Numbered from the stretch's first letter, positions 1 to 7,118 are shown. The stretch is 13,367 bases of DNA from Candidatus Cloacimonadota bacterium (GCA_028681035.1 JAQUJJ010000101.1:1-13367), one strand, 5' to 3'. The notes: a model not told the origin generated them from the letters alone. Translations and numbers: made by a program.

Positions 1-529
1 GGGGAGAGAGAAAGTCTGCACCGTATGACAAATCATACTTTCCGATGTTCTCGGGGCTTTCTATGGCACCATAAAGAGCTTTTACTGCATAGGCGTCATC
101 GTATTTGAACACAAAGCCGTCAATGCGGTGGTCTTCATCAAACTCTATATCTTTATAGCTGCGGAAGGTAAGTCCGTTGCCAAAGCTCTCTTCCGTGGTT
201 CCCGCGTGAATAGAGAAAGCGTCTTTGCTATAGCTGGCATAAAGCTCTTTCCAGCCAAGCTCAAGATGATTTGGACTAAGCTCATCAACCAGCTCTGCCT
301 GCTCTGTGGAATACTTGGGCAAATCGGCAATGAACTTCATGCCGAAATTAAAGTTACGGTAGGCAAGGCTGAAGGCAAAGCTATCCCTAAAATAGGCATT
401 AAGGGAATCGGGAGCAGTGCGATATACGAATTGGGCTTCGTTCAAGCCATTTATAGAAAGCGTGTTTTGTGCCAGCAACAGAGTGGCAAATAGGATTAGT
501 AATAGGAACAGGATAACGCTCTTCTGCAT
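1..529 (-). CDS. DUF6029-like outer-membrane beta-barrel protein, 3' end missing
   Basis: This is the start of a minus-strand gene that runs off the left edge; 176 residues are visible with no stop codon. The ATG at 529 lies immediately after the TAG of the upstream thioredoxin gene (TAGATG), so translation is probably coupled to it. Residues 1-20 form a signal peptide with a hydrophobic core (VILFLLLILFATLLLA). The mature part has alternating polar/hydrophobic strands rich in Tyr and Phe, as in an outer-membrane barrel. The stretches RNFNFGMKFIADLPKYS (58-74) and SFGNGLTFRSYKDIEFD (115-131) resemble the opening of DUF6029 proteins of Bacteroidota, which carry a similar G-x-G-L-x-x-R-x-Y-x-D signature. 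That assignment is from memory. Function is unknown; its place after three thiol-redox genes suggests an outer-membrane partner or client of that pathway. Confidence 0.72.
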   Translation of the reverse strand, partial: MQKSVILFLLLILFATLLLAQNTLSINGLNEAQFVYRTAPDSLNAYFRDSFAFSLAYRNFNFGMKFIADLPKYSTEQAELVDELSPNHLELGWKELYASYSKDAFSIHAGTTEESFGNGLTFRSYKDIEFDEDHRIDGFVFKYDDAYAVKALYGAIESPENIGKYDLSYGADFLSP

Positions 530-1021
530 CTATTCTGCCTCACAATCTAAGCCTAATAAACTGCGGATTTGCAGCTCGTAATGGTGCTCTGTCCCAGGCT
601 CGAAACCTACGTGTGAATACATTATCTCACCATCTTTATTTAGGATAAGGGTATGAGGAGGATTGCTTACATTTAGCTTCTTGGCAAGGCTCTTCTCGCT
701 ATCAAACAAGGTGATGAACTTGTAGTCCTTGCTTTTAAGGTAGCTCTTGGCTTTCATCTGGCTCTTGGGTGCATCCAAAGAGATTAGCACCACGGTTAGC
801 GTATCGTATTTAACCGCCAGTTCATGTAAATAGGGCATGGCTTGCTTGCAAGGTGCGCAATAGTCTGCCCAGAAGTCTATGAGTATGGGACCCTTACCTA
901 AAAGGCTCTCCAAGCTCACTTTCTTTCCCGTTTCATCGGGTAACCTGAAATCCGGCATCGCCTCTGCAAACAGCGAAGCGGAAAGTAACAAGACGGCTAG
1001 AATTAGTATTAACTGTTTCAT
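530..1021 (-). CDS. TlpA/ResA-like periplasmic thioredoxin
   Basis: 163-residue exported thiol-disulfide oxidoreductase of the TlpA/ResA/AhpC-TSA group. Residues 1-20 are a Sec signal peptide (LILILAVLLLSASLFAEA); no lipobox Cys is present, so it is probably soluble in the periplasm. The fold follows the family: PDFRLPDETGKKVSL at the N terminus, the active site WADYCAPC with Cys55 and Cys58, and a candidate cis-proline in SNPPHTLIL (about Pro122). The CAPC motif is one seen in reducing TlpA-type proteins. Its ATG at 1021 shares a base with the TAA of the upstream Omp28-like gene (TAATG), and its own stop abuts the next ATG. It probably receives electrons from DsbD, encoded two genes upstream, and passes them to envelope disulfides. 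The final substrate cannot be read from the sequence. Confidence 0.9.
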   Translation of the reverse strand: MKQLILILAVLLLSASLFAEAMPDFRLPDETGKKVSLESLLGKGPILIDFWADYCAPCKQAMPYLHELAVKYDTLTVVLISLDAPKSQMKAKSYLKSKDYKFITLFDSEKSLAKKLNVSNPPHTLILNKDGEIMYSHVGFEPGTEHHYELQIRSLLGLDCEAE

Positions 1022-2157
1022 TATTTAGCTCCCTTTCGGTTTAGCGGAATATCTATACCACCTAAGATGGTAGCGTCATTTTGGAAGGTTGCAGGCTTTT
1101 GTTGGGCAAAGATAACCAAGCGGATATCTTCCGGTAAGTCCACAGTAGAGGTAAGGTTAAAGCTTATCGGATTGGCAAGATTCACCCCGTTAAGGCTGAT
1201 GCTCCCCTTGGCTCGCACTACGTTATGCAGGAAAACATCGGGGGTGGAAACATTACTGTAGGGAGATACTTCTTCGATAATCACATAGTTAAGTACCACA
1301 TTGCTTTGATCCAAGGTTAGTAGAGGAGTAAGCAGCACAGAGCCACTTAAATCCCTGCCATTTACCGTAGGTGTGCTGGATAACTGATACCTGATGGGAG
1401 TATCCTGCTGAACATACGCATCAACCAGGCTTTGGTATTGCGCCAGGGATGCAGCATTGCTTTGTGTTACTTTCTCTTTTCCGTTAAACACCGTTACCGG
1501 CGGGCTGTATGCTCCGTAGTATGCAGCGGTTGTTTCCCCTGCTAATTCCAAGCCTCCGCTGGTGTGGTGCTCCAGGTAAATGAAGTTATGGGGATATTGC
1601 AGTTGCAGTTCTTTCAGCTTATTCTCGGCATGAGGGCAGTTTGTGCAGGTGCGGTAAGTGAAGTATTCTGCGATAACCAATTGCTTGCTTACAGGGGGTT
1701 CGCAGGTCATTTGGTTACCTTTCAGCAGCCAATTCCCGTTTATCTTTTCCAGTCTTTCGCCCACAAAGCTGCTATCGGCAATCACGCTTTTGTTGGCTGG
1801 ATTGCTTATTATCAAACGCCAATTTGCCTGAGCGATGGTGTCGTTTAGCTGGTTAACGGCGGAAAGGCTTACTACAAAGATAGGATTGGCAACTCCGGCA
1901 AGCATCGTCAGCAGGTCTTGTTCCCATTCGCTTTTACTAACGCCGAAATTAAGGTAATCATCGGCATAGTAAACCATTGCCGAGCTTACATCGCTAGCTG
2001 TGGATTGGTTGAACGCCGTCTGCATGGGAGTAAAGAGGTTCGCCTCCAGTATTGCCCCAAAATCTGTAATCACCGGTGCTGTATAGGCATGCTCATAGCG
2101 GTCGCAAGAACTAAGCAGGGCAAGCATAACTATTAGTAGCAGGCTTAGATATTTCAT
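1021..2157 (-). CDS. Omp28-related lipoprotein: NTF2-like plus thioredoxin-like domain
   Basis: 378-residue predicted lipoprotein. The signal peptide ends in a lipobox LSSC with Cys18 as the lipidation site, so it is anchored in the inner or outer membrane facing the periplasm. Residues ~30-150 look like an NTF2/SnoaL-like cone (helix-rich start, then SLSAVNQLNDTIAQANWRLI and GERLEKINGNWLLKG); this is a pattern call. Residues ~158-250 form a thioredoxin-like domain, LVIAEYFTYRTCTNCPHAEN, with a CxxC pair Cys171/Cys174 followed by Pro. The remaining ~130 residues are beta-rich, as in Omp28-related proteins of Bacteroidota. The ATG overlaps the dsbD stop by four bases (ATGA) and has GGAG seven bases upstream. 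Likely role: a redox-active, DsbD-dependent surface or periplasmic lipoprotein. The thioredoxin motif is clear; the exact family name is less certain. Confidence 0.82.
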   Translation of the reverse strand: MKYLSLLLIVMLALLSSCDRYEHAYTAPVITDFGAILEANLFTPMQTAFNQSTASDVSSAMVYYADDYLNFGVSKSEWEQDLLTMLAGVANPIFVVSLSAVNQLNDTIAQANWRLIISNPANKSVIADSSFVGERLEKINGNWLLKGNQMTCEPPVSKQLVIAEYFTYRTCTNCPHAENKLKELQLQYPHNFIYLEHHTSGGLELAGETTAAYYGAYSPPVTVFNGKEKVTQSNAASLAQYQSLVDAYVQQDTPIRYQLSSTPTVNGRDLSGSVLLTPLLTLDQSNVVLNYVIIEEVSPYSNVSTPDVFLHNVVRAKGSISLNGVNLANPISFNLTSTVDLPEDIRLVIFAQQKPATFQNDATILGGIDIPLNRKGAK

Positions 2158-4037
2158 TTAATCTCCTGTATCTTGGATAGCGCAGAGCTAATCTCTCCTC
2201 TGGTAAGTAGTTCACCAAAGATCTGCACCGGCTGTCCGGGGATGTACAAAGCATTAAAAGGCACTCCGGCACGGTCATGTTTCTTTATCCATGCCAGCAG
2301 GGTCTCATCTTTCTTGGTAAAATCTCCGCGTAACAAAACTACACCCTTGTCGGCAAATTCCTTCATCATGCCATCGGTAAACAGTACCGTCTTTTCGTTG
2401 GTCATACAGTTCTTGCACCAGGCAGCCCCTATATCCAGAAAGACAGGTTTACCTTCGGCAGAAAGCTTGTTAAACAGCTCTTCACTAAAGACATACCAAC
2501 CTTGCGGGGCATGCGGAGCGGCAAGCATTTCACCCGCCACCTGTTGCACTGCCGGCTTGGCACTTTCCTTGTAGGGCAGATAGCTAAAAGCAGCCGCCAC
2601 AATAAGAACGAGGGGAAGAACCGTGAATATCCACTGCGTTACCTTGCTGTGTTCATAGCGTACAAAGCGTCCGTAGAGCCACACTGCGAAACCAAGGATG
2701 AGCATGAACCAGATTACCTTTAGGAAATAGTCGCCATCGGTAAGCTGTAAAAGGGTTTTTAGCTGCGTGTAAACAATGTAAAGTAGCACAAAGCCCATCA
2801 GTTCTTTGAATAACACCATCCAGTCGCCGGGTTTGGGAATAATCTTCAAAGCCTTGGGAATCATACCAATTAGCAGGAATGGGAAGGCAAAGCCTAAGCC
2901 CAGAGTAAGGAAAAACACCATCATTAGCGCGGGTGGCAGTTTTAGGGCAAAAGGTAGTGCTGCACCTAAGAAGGGTCCAGTGCAAGAGATAGCCATCAAA
3001 AAGGCAAAGATGCCACCAAAGAAAGAACCGCTGTAGCCGCCTTTGCTGGTGGCTTTAGTGGCTGCATTCATCCCCGGTGCGTGCATTTCAAATACGCCTA
3101 ACAGGGAGAGGGCAAACACAAAGACCACGGACATCAAAGCTATCACAAAACCCGGATTCTGGTTCTGCAAACCCCATCCGGCAGATTCTCCTGCTTGCTG
3201 CAAAGCGATAAATACTCCTGCCAACACGCCAAAAGAAATCAACACGCCAACTGTGTAAATGAGGGTGTGTTTCAAGACCTTGCTTCTATCTTTCTGCGCC
3301 TGATTCATGATGCTCATAATGCGGATAGGCAATATCGGCAACACGCAGGGTGTAATATTCAAGATAATCCCGCCAATAAAGGCAAAGAGGATGTATTTCA
3401 GCACTTCTTTCCAGGGAACGGGAGTGCTGGGATTCTGGGGTTCTGGAGTGCTGGCGTTCTGGGGTGCGGGAGTGGCGGAGTTCTGAATTTCAGCCTCCGC
3501 TGGAATGACGGACGTGTTCTGGGGTGGCTCAGGACTTTGCTCCTGGGGAAGAGTTACGCCGCTTTCATGCTGGTTAGCAGGAGCGTTAACAGCAGACACA
3601 ATAAGCTTTACCATCCCCTCATTTTCTTCGGGAGGGTTACACATTCCGCTTTCAAAGCACAGATTGTAATAGATGGTTGCCTTAATCTGCTTTTCTCCGG
3701 GCTTGGCATTTGCCTTCACCGTAAAAGGCAGGCTAAGCGTTACTTGCGGTTGATAGTGCCATTCCTCTGCGGAAACCACCTTTGTCGCCTTGGGATAGCT
3801 TACCTTGCCAAAACTGAGGTCAGGATGCGCAGCCTCCAGATAAAAGTACTCTGGGTCTTTGGGATTGAAACTCTGCTTCTGCCCCTCTGGAATAGTTAGA
3901 GTGGCACGCAAAACACCTTTATCACCCGGCTTAAGATTGCTCTCTGCCAGCGTGTATTTCACCGATTGAGCGGCTAATGACCCTGTAACAAATATCACAA
4001 GTGCCAATAGTAAAAGTAGCTTATATTTAATCCGCAT
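2154..4037 (-). CDS. dsbD: Thiol:disulfide interchange protein DsbD
   Basis: 627-residue inner-membrane electron carrier that moves reducing power from cytoplasmic thioredoxin to periplasmic CxxC proteins. All three modules are visible. After a signal peptide (1-23) comes the N-terminal DsbD-alpha domain (~25-150) with Cys127 and Cys133 in LCFESGMC, spaced as in E. coli DsbD. A Pro/Gln/Asn-rich linker (~155-208) leads to about eight membrane segments (~213-490) with redox Cys231 in NITPCVLP and Cys352 in AISCTGPF. The C-terminal thioredoxin domain (~510-627) has WCKNC, Cys541/Cys544. I chose the ATG at 4037 because GGAGGT lies eight bases upstream and the signal peptide begins there; the frame stays open to 4136 but those 33 extra residues would bury the signal sequence. 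First gene of the redox operon; its stop overlaps the next start. The linker is built from repeats (see repeat entries). Confidence 0.95.
   Translation of the reverse strand: MRIKYKLLLLLALVIFVTGSLAAQSVKYTLAESNLKPGDKGVLRATLTIPEGQKQSFNPKDPEYFYLEAAHPDLSFGKVSYPKATKVVSAEEWHYQPQVTLSLPFTVKANAKPGEKQIKATIYYNLCFESGMCNPPEENEGMVKLIVSAVNAPANQHESGVTLPQEQSPEPPQNTSVIPAEAEIQNSATPAPQNASTPEPQNPSTPVPWKEVLKYILFAFIGGIILNITPCVLPILPIRIMSIMNQAQKDRSKVLKHTLIYTVGVLISFGVLAGVFIALQQAGESAGWGLQNQNPGFVIALMSVVFVFALSLLGVFEMHAPGMNAATKATSKGGYSGSFFGGIFAFLMAISCTGPFLGAALPFALKLPPALMMVFFLTLGLGFAFPFLLIGMIPKALKIIPKPGDWMVLFKELMGFVLLYIVYTQLKTLLQLTDGDYFLKVIWFMLILGFAVWLYGRFVRYEHSKVTQWIFTVLPLVLIVAAAFSYLPYKESAKPAVQQVAGEMLAAPHAPQGWYVFSEELFNKLSAEGKPVFLDIGAAWCKNCMTNEKTVLFTDGMMKEFADKGVVLLRGDFTKKDETLLAWIKKHDRAGVPFNALYIPGQPVQIFGELLTRGEISSALSKIQEIK
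3421..3492 (-). repeat. Three 24-bp tandem repeats encoding the DsbD linker
   Basis: Three consecutive 24-bp units begin at 3421, 3445 and 3469, each opening GGAGTG on the plus strand; the third is more diverged. On the coding strand they give 8-residue units SATPAPQN, ASTPEPQN and PSTPVPWK. Because 24 is divisible by three, copy-number change would alter linker length without breaking the frame. The linker lies in the periplasm between the DsbD-alpha domain and the first membrane helix. Confidence 0.8.
3483..3511 (-). repeat. REP-like dispersed repeat fragment within dsbD
   Basis: On the coding strand this reads CGTCATTCCAGCGGAGGCTG followed by AAATTCAGA and is translated as the peptide VIPAEAEIQ. 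CCAGC-GGAG-GCTG(A) is a near-palindrome. This sequence type is familiar to me as a dispersed intergenic repeat in many bacterial genomes, where its in-frame reading gives VIPAEAGIQ-like peptides. That recognition is from memory; only one copy is visible in the window, so its status as a repeat needs the whole genome. Confidence 0.5.
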
Positions 4038-4045
4038 GTATTTAA

Positions 4046-4051
4046 ACCTCC
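4046..4051 (-). promoter_or_regulatory. dsbD ribosome binding site
   Basis: GGAGGT on the minus strand, eight bases before the ATG at 4037. It settles the start of dsbD: no comparable site was seen before the upstream in-frame start at 4136. Confidence 0.8.
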
Positions 4052-4077
4052 ATGGGTTTTGCCTTATCTTGTCTAAT

Positions 4078-4105
4078 AATTTAATGCAGAAAACATTCCA
4101 AGCAA
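4078..4105 (-). promoter_or_regulatory. Candidate sigma-70-type promoter of the dsbD operon
   Basis: TTGCTT (4105-4100) and TAAATT (4083-4078) are separated by 16 bases in an AT-rich stretch just upstream of dsbD. The transcript would begin near 4070 with a leader of about 30 bases. Both boxes match consensus only in part, so this is a weak call; reading through from gppA is the alternative. Confidence 0.28.
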
Positions 4106-4133
4106 TCAAGTAATTGCATCTACCGCATTTAAT

Positions 4134-4255
4134 CATCTTTCTTGCTTATCCGCAAGGGGTCTCATCGGGATCCGATCGGGAGTTCATCGGGTTCAAACCC
4201 GTTCGGCTCAGGTTCAGTACGCTTTCAGAGCCGTTTCGGATGAGCAAGGAAGGTG
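4134..4255 (+). repeat. 122-bp clover-leaf-like structured element
   Basis: The ends form a 19-bp inverted pair: CATCTTTCTTGCTTATCCG (4134-4152) against CGGATGAGCAAGGAAGGTG (4237-4255). Sixteen pairs are Watson-Crick and the other three are all U-G in plus-strand RNA, so the plus-strand transcript would pair without a gap; in minus-strand RNA these are A-C mismatches. Inside lie three smaller palindromes: ATCGG/CCGAT (4164-4176), CGGGTT/AACCCG (4188-4201) and CGGCTC/GAGCCG (4204-4233). The element is bounded on both sides by AAT (4131-4133 and 4256-4258), which could be a short target duplication or chance. On the minus strand the middle also shows a loose ~11-bp motif like TCCCGATGAGA three times. 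It sits between gppA and dsbD. It could be a miniature mobile element, a REP/BIME-type repeat or a structured RNA. Confidence 0.55.
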
Positions 4256-4273
4256 AATAAACAAAGTTAGTTG

Positions 4274-5224
4274 TTATGGGGTGTTTATTTGTAGTAATCC
4301 GTGCCGCAGCCCTCTGCCTAACACGTGCAAGCCCGGAGCTGTTAAAACATACAGCATCGCAAGGCTTAGCATGGCAGTGGCAAGAATTGTATCAGCTCTA
4401 TCTGTTTCCATGCCGGGAATCTGCCTACGCTCATCCAGAGAAAGCTTACGGTAAATGGTTATTTGGCGTTTCAACTCATTAGTGCTGAGGTAATAGTTTT
4501 CCAGCTCGGCTGAAACAGTTATAGAGTTACCGATAGCTACTTTGGCACAGGCTGTAACCCCGCCACCATTGGCTAAAACTAGCTTGCCATGCCAATTCGG
4601 TTTCTTAATATCGTGTTCAAGGGCTCTGTTTAAGGCTGAGAAATCAGCTTCTGAAATCGGATCGCTGTGGATAAACTCTTGCGTAAGCGTCACAGCACCC
4701 AGGGGAAGGCTCTGCATGCGTCGCACCATACCATTTATGCCAAAGATAAGCTCTGTACTGGCACCACCGCTATCTATCAACAGAATGTCTTCTTTGGGAT
4801 TATTTAAGCCGCTGATAACGCCCAGAAAGGACAATTCTGCTTCTTCTTCTGCGCTGATAACCCTTATCTGTAAGCCGCATGCCTGCTCTAATCTGTGGAT
4901 TAATTCGCTACTATTCTTTGCTCTGCGAAGTGCTTCTGTGCCAACTGCGAGGAACTTTGTAACGTGCATATGCTGGCAATGTTGCATCAGTTCGATGGCT
5001 GCGGTTATGGCAGCGCAGATGGAAGCTTCGCTCAAGATGCCATCTGCATCCAACGCAGCACTCAAGCGGTTTTGAATGCGATACTGTGCTAATTCCACAA
5101 AACGAGGTGGTCGCAGCTCGGCAATCAGGCATTTCGTGGCATTACTGCCAAAATCAAAGGCAGCGATGCGGAGACCGCTCCTACTCACTAAGCCTGGAGT
5201 CGTTGCCACATCTGCATATTTCAT
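4274..5224 (-). CDS. Ppx/GppA-family phosphatase
   Basis: 316-residue enzyme of the exopolyphosphatase/guanosine pentaphosphatase family, actin-like ASKHA fold, predicted cytoplasmic. Family motifs in order: phosphate loop AAFDFGSNATKCLI (21-34), GTEALRRAKN (95-104), ISAEEEAELSFLGV (123-136) containing the likely catalytic Glu, the second phosphate loop LLIDSGGASTELI (148-160), NGGGVTACA (219-227) and GMETDRADTILATAMLSL (271-288). At about 310 residues it is a short two-domain form without the C-terminal HD-like domains of E. coli Ppx/GppA. It would hydrolyse polyphosphate ends or convert pppGpp to ppGpp; the sequence does not decide which. The second phosphate loop departs from the usual DIGGGSTE (DSGGASTE here). 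The ATG at 5224 has only a weak upstream site (AGCGGG). It is 164 bp downstream of glyA and 236 bp upstream of dsbD, so it may be its own unit. Confidence 0.88.
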   Translation of the reverse strand: MKYADVATTPGLVSRSGLRIAAFDFGSNATKCLIAELRPPRFVELAQYRIQNRLSAALDADGILSEASICAAITAAIELMQHCQHMHVTKFLAVGTEALRRAKNSSELIHRLEQACGLQIRVISAEEEAELSFLGVISGLNNPKEDILLIDSGGASTELIFGINGMVRRMQSLPLGAVTLTQEFIHSDPISEADFSALNRALEHDIKKPNWHGKLVLANGGGVTACAKVAIGNSITVSAELENYYLSTNELKRQITIYRKLSLDERRQIPGMETDRADTILATAMLSLAMLYVLTAPGLHVLGRGLRHGLLQINTP

Positions 5225-5240
5225 AATTACCCGCTTAACT

Positions 5241-5292
5241 TACTGTGGCAAGGACTACAGCGACTCACTCACGTGTAGTCCTTTCGGCAGTA
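5241..5292. repeat. Hairpin in the glyA-gppA intergenic region
   Basis: AAGGACTACA (5250-5259) pairs perfectly with TGTAGTCCTT (5274-5283) around a 14-base loop; an outer TACTG/CAGTA pair (5241-5245, 5288-5292) extends it after an internal loop. It lies 17 bases or more before the gppA ATG, so in the minus-strand transcript it would sit in the gppA leader. No clear U-run follows it, which argues against a simple intrinsic terminator. Confidence 0.55.
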
Positions 5293-5323
5293 TAATTTGG
5301 TATAAGAATACGCTTTTGTTTTA

Positions 5324-5349
5324 CCGAAACGACTCTACAGTCGCTTTGG
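5324..5349. repeat. Second hairpin in the glyA-gppA intergenic region
   Basis: CCGAAACGACT (5324-5334) pairs with AGTCGCTTTGG (5339-5349) around a four-base loop, with one mismatch and one wobble in an 11-bp stem. It begins about 40 bases after the glyA stop. It shares the words CGACTC and CTACAG with the other hairpin nearby. It may protect the 3' end of the ptb-glyA message, or be a weak terminator; no U-run is seen in either direction. Confidence 0.5.
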
Positions 5350-5388
5350 CACTCTGCATTACGGGCTAAGTTTATTTTGGTTATAGTG

Positions 5389-6687
5389 TTACACCTCAAT
5401 TTCCGGATATAGCGGGAATTTATTGGTAAGAGTGCGGACTTCGTTTTTAATCTCTGCCAAAGCAGCTTCGTCTTCGTGCATATCGCGCACTTTTTTAATG
5501 AGCTGGGCAATGGTTTTCATCTCGGTTTGTCCCATATTACGGGTGGTTACCGAAGGCGTTCCCAGCCTGATACCGCTGGCTACAAAAGGACTGCGGGTAT
5601 CGAAGGGCACAGTGTTCTTATTTGCGGTTATGCCTGCCAAATCCAGAGCTTCTTCCATACGTTTACCGCTGGGTCCGCCTTGTTCTTCAGAGCCTAAATC
5701 CACCAGCATAAGGTGCGTATCTGTGCCACCGGAAACCAGCTTAAAGCCTTCTGCCATCAAGGCATACGCCAAGGCACTGGCGTTCTTGATCACATTTTGC
5801 TGATAGATTATGAATTCTGGCTGCAAAGCTTCGTGGAAAGCAGCAGCTTTACCGGCGATGGCATGCATCAAAGGACCGCCCTGAATTCCAGGGAAAACCT
5901 TGGCGTCTATATCTTTAGCAAATTCATCTTTGCACAGGATAAGCCCGCCACGGGGACCCCTTAAGGTCTTATGAGTGGTGGTCGTTACAACATCCGCGAA
6001 AGGGATAGGACTGTCGTGCAAACCTGCCGCAACTAGTCCGGCGATATGCGCCATATCCACCATGAACTTGGCACCTACCATGTCGGCAATTTTGCGGAAA
6101 CGGGCAAAATCTATCTTGCGGGGATAAGCGGAGGCACCGGTGAGAATCATTTGCGGCTTGTGCTCTTTTGCCAAACGCTCAATCTCTTCATAATCGAACT
6201 GTTCACTTTGCTTATTCACTTGATAATGGATGATGTTATAGAACTGTCCGCTGAAGGAAAGTGGATGACCGTGGGTTAGATGCCCGCCGTGAGAAAGCTC
6301 CAAAGAAAGCACCGTGTCACCGGGCTTCACAAGGCTGAAATAAGCCGCCATATTGGCTTGAGAACCGCTGTGGGGCTGAACATTGGCATGCTCTGCACCA
6401 AAGATCTGCTTGGCACGCTCGATAGCAAGCTTCTCCACTTCATCAATGAACTCGCAACCGCCATAATAACGACCATAGAGTTTGTAGTTAATATGCCCGG
6501 TCTTTTTACTCCAGCGATAGGGATAACCCTCTGCGTATTTGTTAGTTAGAATACTTCCTTGAGCCTCCATAACTGCCATGGAAGTGAAGTTTTCACTGGC
6601 GATAAGCTCCAGGTTTTCACGCTGGCGAATCAGTTCGCTCGTCATCGCTACGTATAGTTCGGGGTCATACATTTTAATGTGTTTCAC
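5389..6687 (-). CDS. glyA: Serine hydroxymethyltransferase
   Basis: 432-residue PLP enzyme that converts serine and tetrahydrofolate to glycine and methylene-tetrahydrofolate; cytosolic. Family signatures: [13 protein letters not shown] (25-37), [11 protein letters not shown] (106-116), [15 protein letters not shown] (208-222), and [14 protein letters not shown] with Lys240 as the PLP lysine. The C-terminal domain, including [20 protein letters not shown], is complete. The start is GTG at 6687, supported by AAGGAG seven bases upstream and by overlap with the rpiB stop (GTGA); an ATG five codons later is the alternative. One oddity: between YAEGYP (51-56) and RYYGG (73-77) there are 16 residues, where the usual enzyme has two (GK). 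That is an insertion of about 14 residues between two active-site tyrosines. Last gene of the ptb-ptb-rpiB-glyA operon. Confidence 0.97.
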   Translation of the reverse strand: MKHIKMYDPELYVAMTSELIRQRENLELIASENFTSMAVMEAQGSILTNKYAEGYPYRWSKKTGHINYKLYGRYYGGCEFIDEVEKLAIERAKQIFGAEHANVQPHSGSQANMAAYFSLVKPGDTVLSLELSHGGHLTHGHPLSFSGQFYNIIHYQVNKQSEQFDYEEIERLAKEHKPQMILTGASAYPRKIDFARFRKIADMVGAKFMVDMAHIAGLVAAGLHDSPIPFADVVTTTTHKTLRGPRGGLILCKDEFAKDIDAKVFPGIQGGPLMHAIAGKAAAFHEALQPEFIIYQQNVIKNASALAYALMAEGFKLVSGGTDTHLMLVDLGSEEQGGPSGKRMEEALDLAGITANKNTVPFDTRSPFVASGIRLGTPSVTTRNMGQTEMKTIAQLIKKVRDMHEDEAALAEIKNEVRTLTNKFPLYPEIEV

Positions 6688-7118
6688 AGCCTTTCTCCTT
6701 GATGTATTTTATTAATTCGTGTTTGATGTCTGCCGCCCTCAAATGGGGTTACTAACCATGTTTCTACGATTTGAAGTACGTAAGCAATAGCGGTAAAGCG
6801 TCCCGCCAATACCAAAACATTGGCGTCATTGTGCATGCGGGAGAGCCGCGCAACGTCTGTCATTGTGCATAGTGCGGCACGAATGCCGGGAACCTTATTG
6901 GCGGTGATGCTCATGCCAATCCCGCTGCCACAGATTAATATACCCATCTGGCAAGTGCCGTCTGCAACCGCTTTGGCAGCAGGATAGCCGGTATCGGGAT
7001 AATCCACGCTCTGCTCGCTATTGGCACCAAAATCTACGAATTGATGCTCAATGAATGCTTCTTTGATAGCCTTTTTTAGGGCAAACCCAGCATGATCGCT
7101 GGCTATTGCTATAGTCAT
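6684..7118 (-). CDS. rpiB: Ribose-5-phosphate isomerase B
   Basis: 144-residue sugar-phosphate isomerase of the RpiB/LacAB family, interconverting ribose-5-phosphate and ribulose-5-phosphate. Visible family residues: SDHAG at 7-11 (phosphate/sugar site), the catalytic-base motif [12 protein letters not shown] with Cys63, GIRAALC (78-84) and [15 protein letters not shown] (93-107) with the conserved His and Asn. Length is typical. The ATG at 7118 is chosen over an upstream start at 7139 because GGAGG lies four bases before it and its product begins directly with the family's first strand, [11 protein letters not shown]. The ATG overlaps the stop of the upstream phosphotransacylase (ATGA), and the rpiB TGA overlaps the glyA GTG. 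An rpiB-glyA pairing is known to me from other bacteria; coupling to ptb is less usual. Confidence 0.95.
   Translation of the reverse strand: MTIAIASDHAGFALKKAIKEAFIEHQFVDFGANSEQSVDYPDTGYPAAKAVADGTCQMGILICGSGIGMSITANKVPGIRAALCTMTDVARLSRMHNDANVLVLAGRFTAIAYVLQIVETWLVTPFEGGRHQTRINKIHQGERL
6695..6700 (-). promoter_or_regulatory. glyA ribosome binding site supporting a GTG start
   Basis: AAGGAG on the minus strand, seven bases before the GTG at 6687. It lies inside the rpiB coding end and favours GTG over the ATG five codons downstream. Confidence 0.65.

Noticed and set aside
128..493. 121-codon open frame on the plus strand at the left edge
   Set aside because: It is the antisense shadow of the DUF6029-like gene, which has a signal peptide and is coupled to the upstream operon.
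3195..3899. 234-codon open frame on the plus strand
   Set aside because: It is antisense to dsbD, whose domains and catalytic cysteines are unmistakable; the translation is low-complexity and lacks family features.
4038..4136. 33-residue N-terminal extension of DsbD
   Set aside because: It would place polar residues before the signal peptide and overlaps the likely promoter; the ATG at 4037 has a good ribosome site.
4188..4201. GGGTTCAAACCC resembling a tRNA T-arm
   Set aside because: The loop is six bases or fewer with the stem intact, not the seven of a T-loop, and no anticodon arm, acceptor stem or CCA end fits around it on either strand. It belongs to the clover-leaf element.
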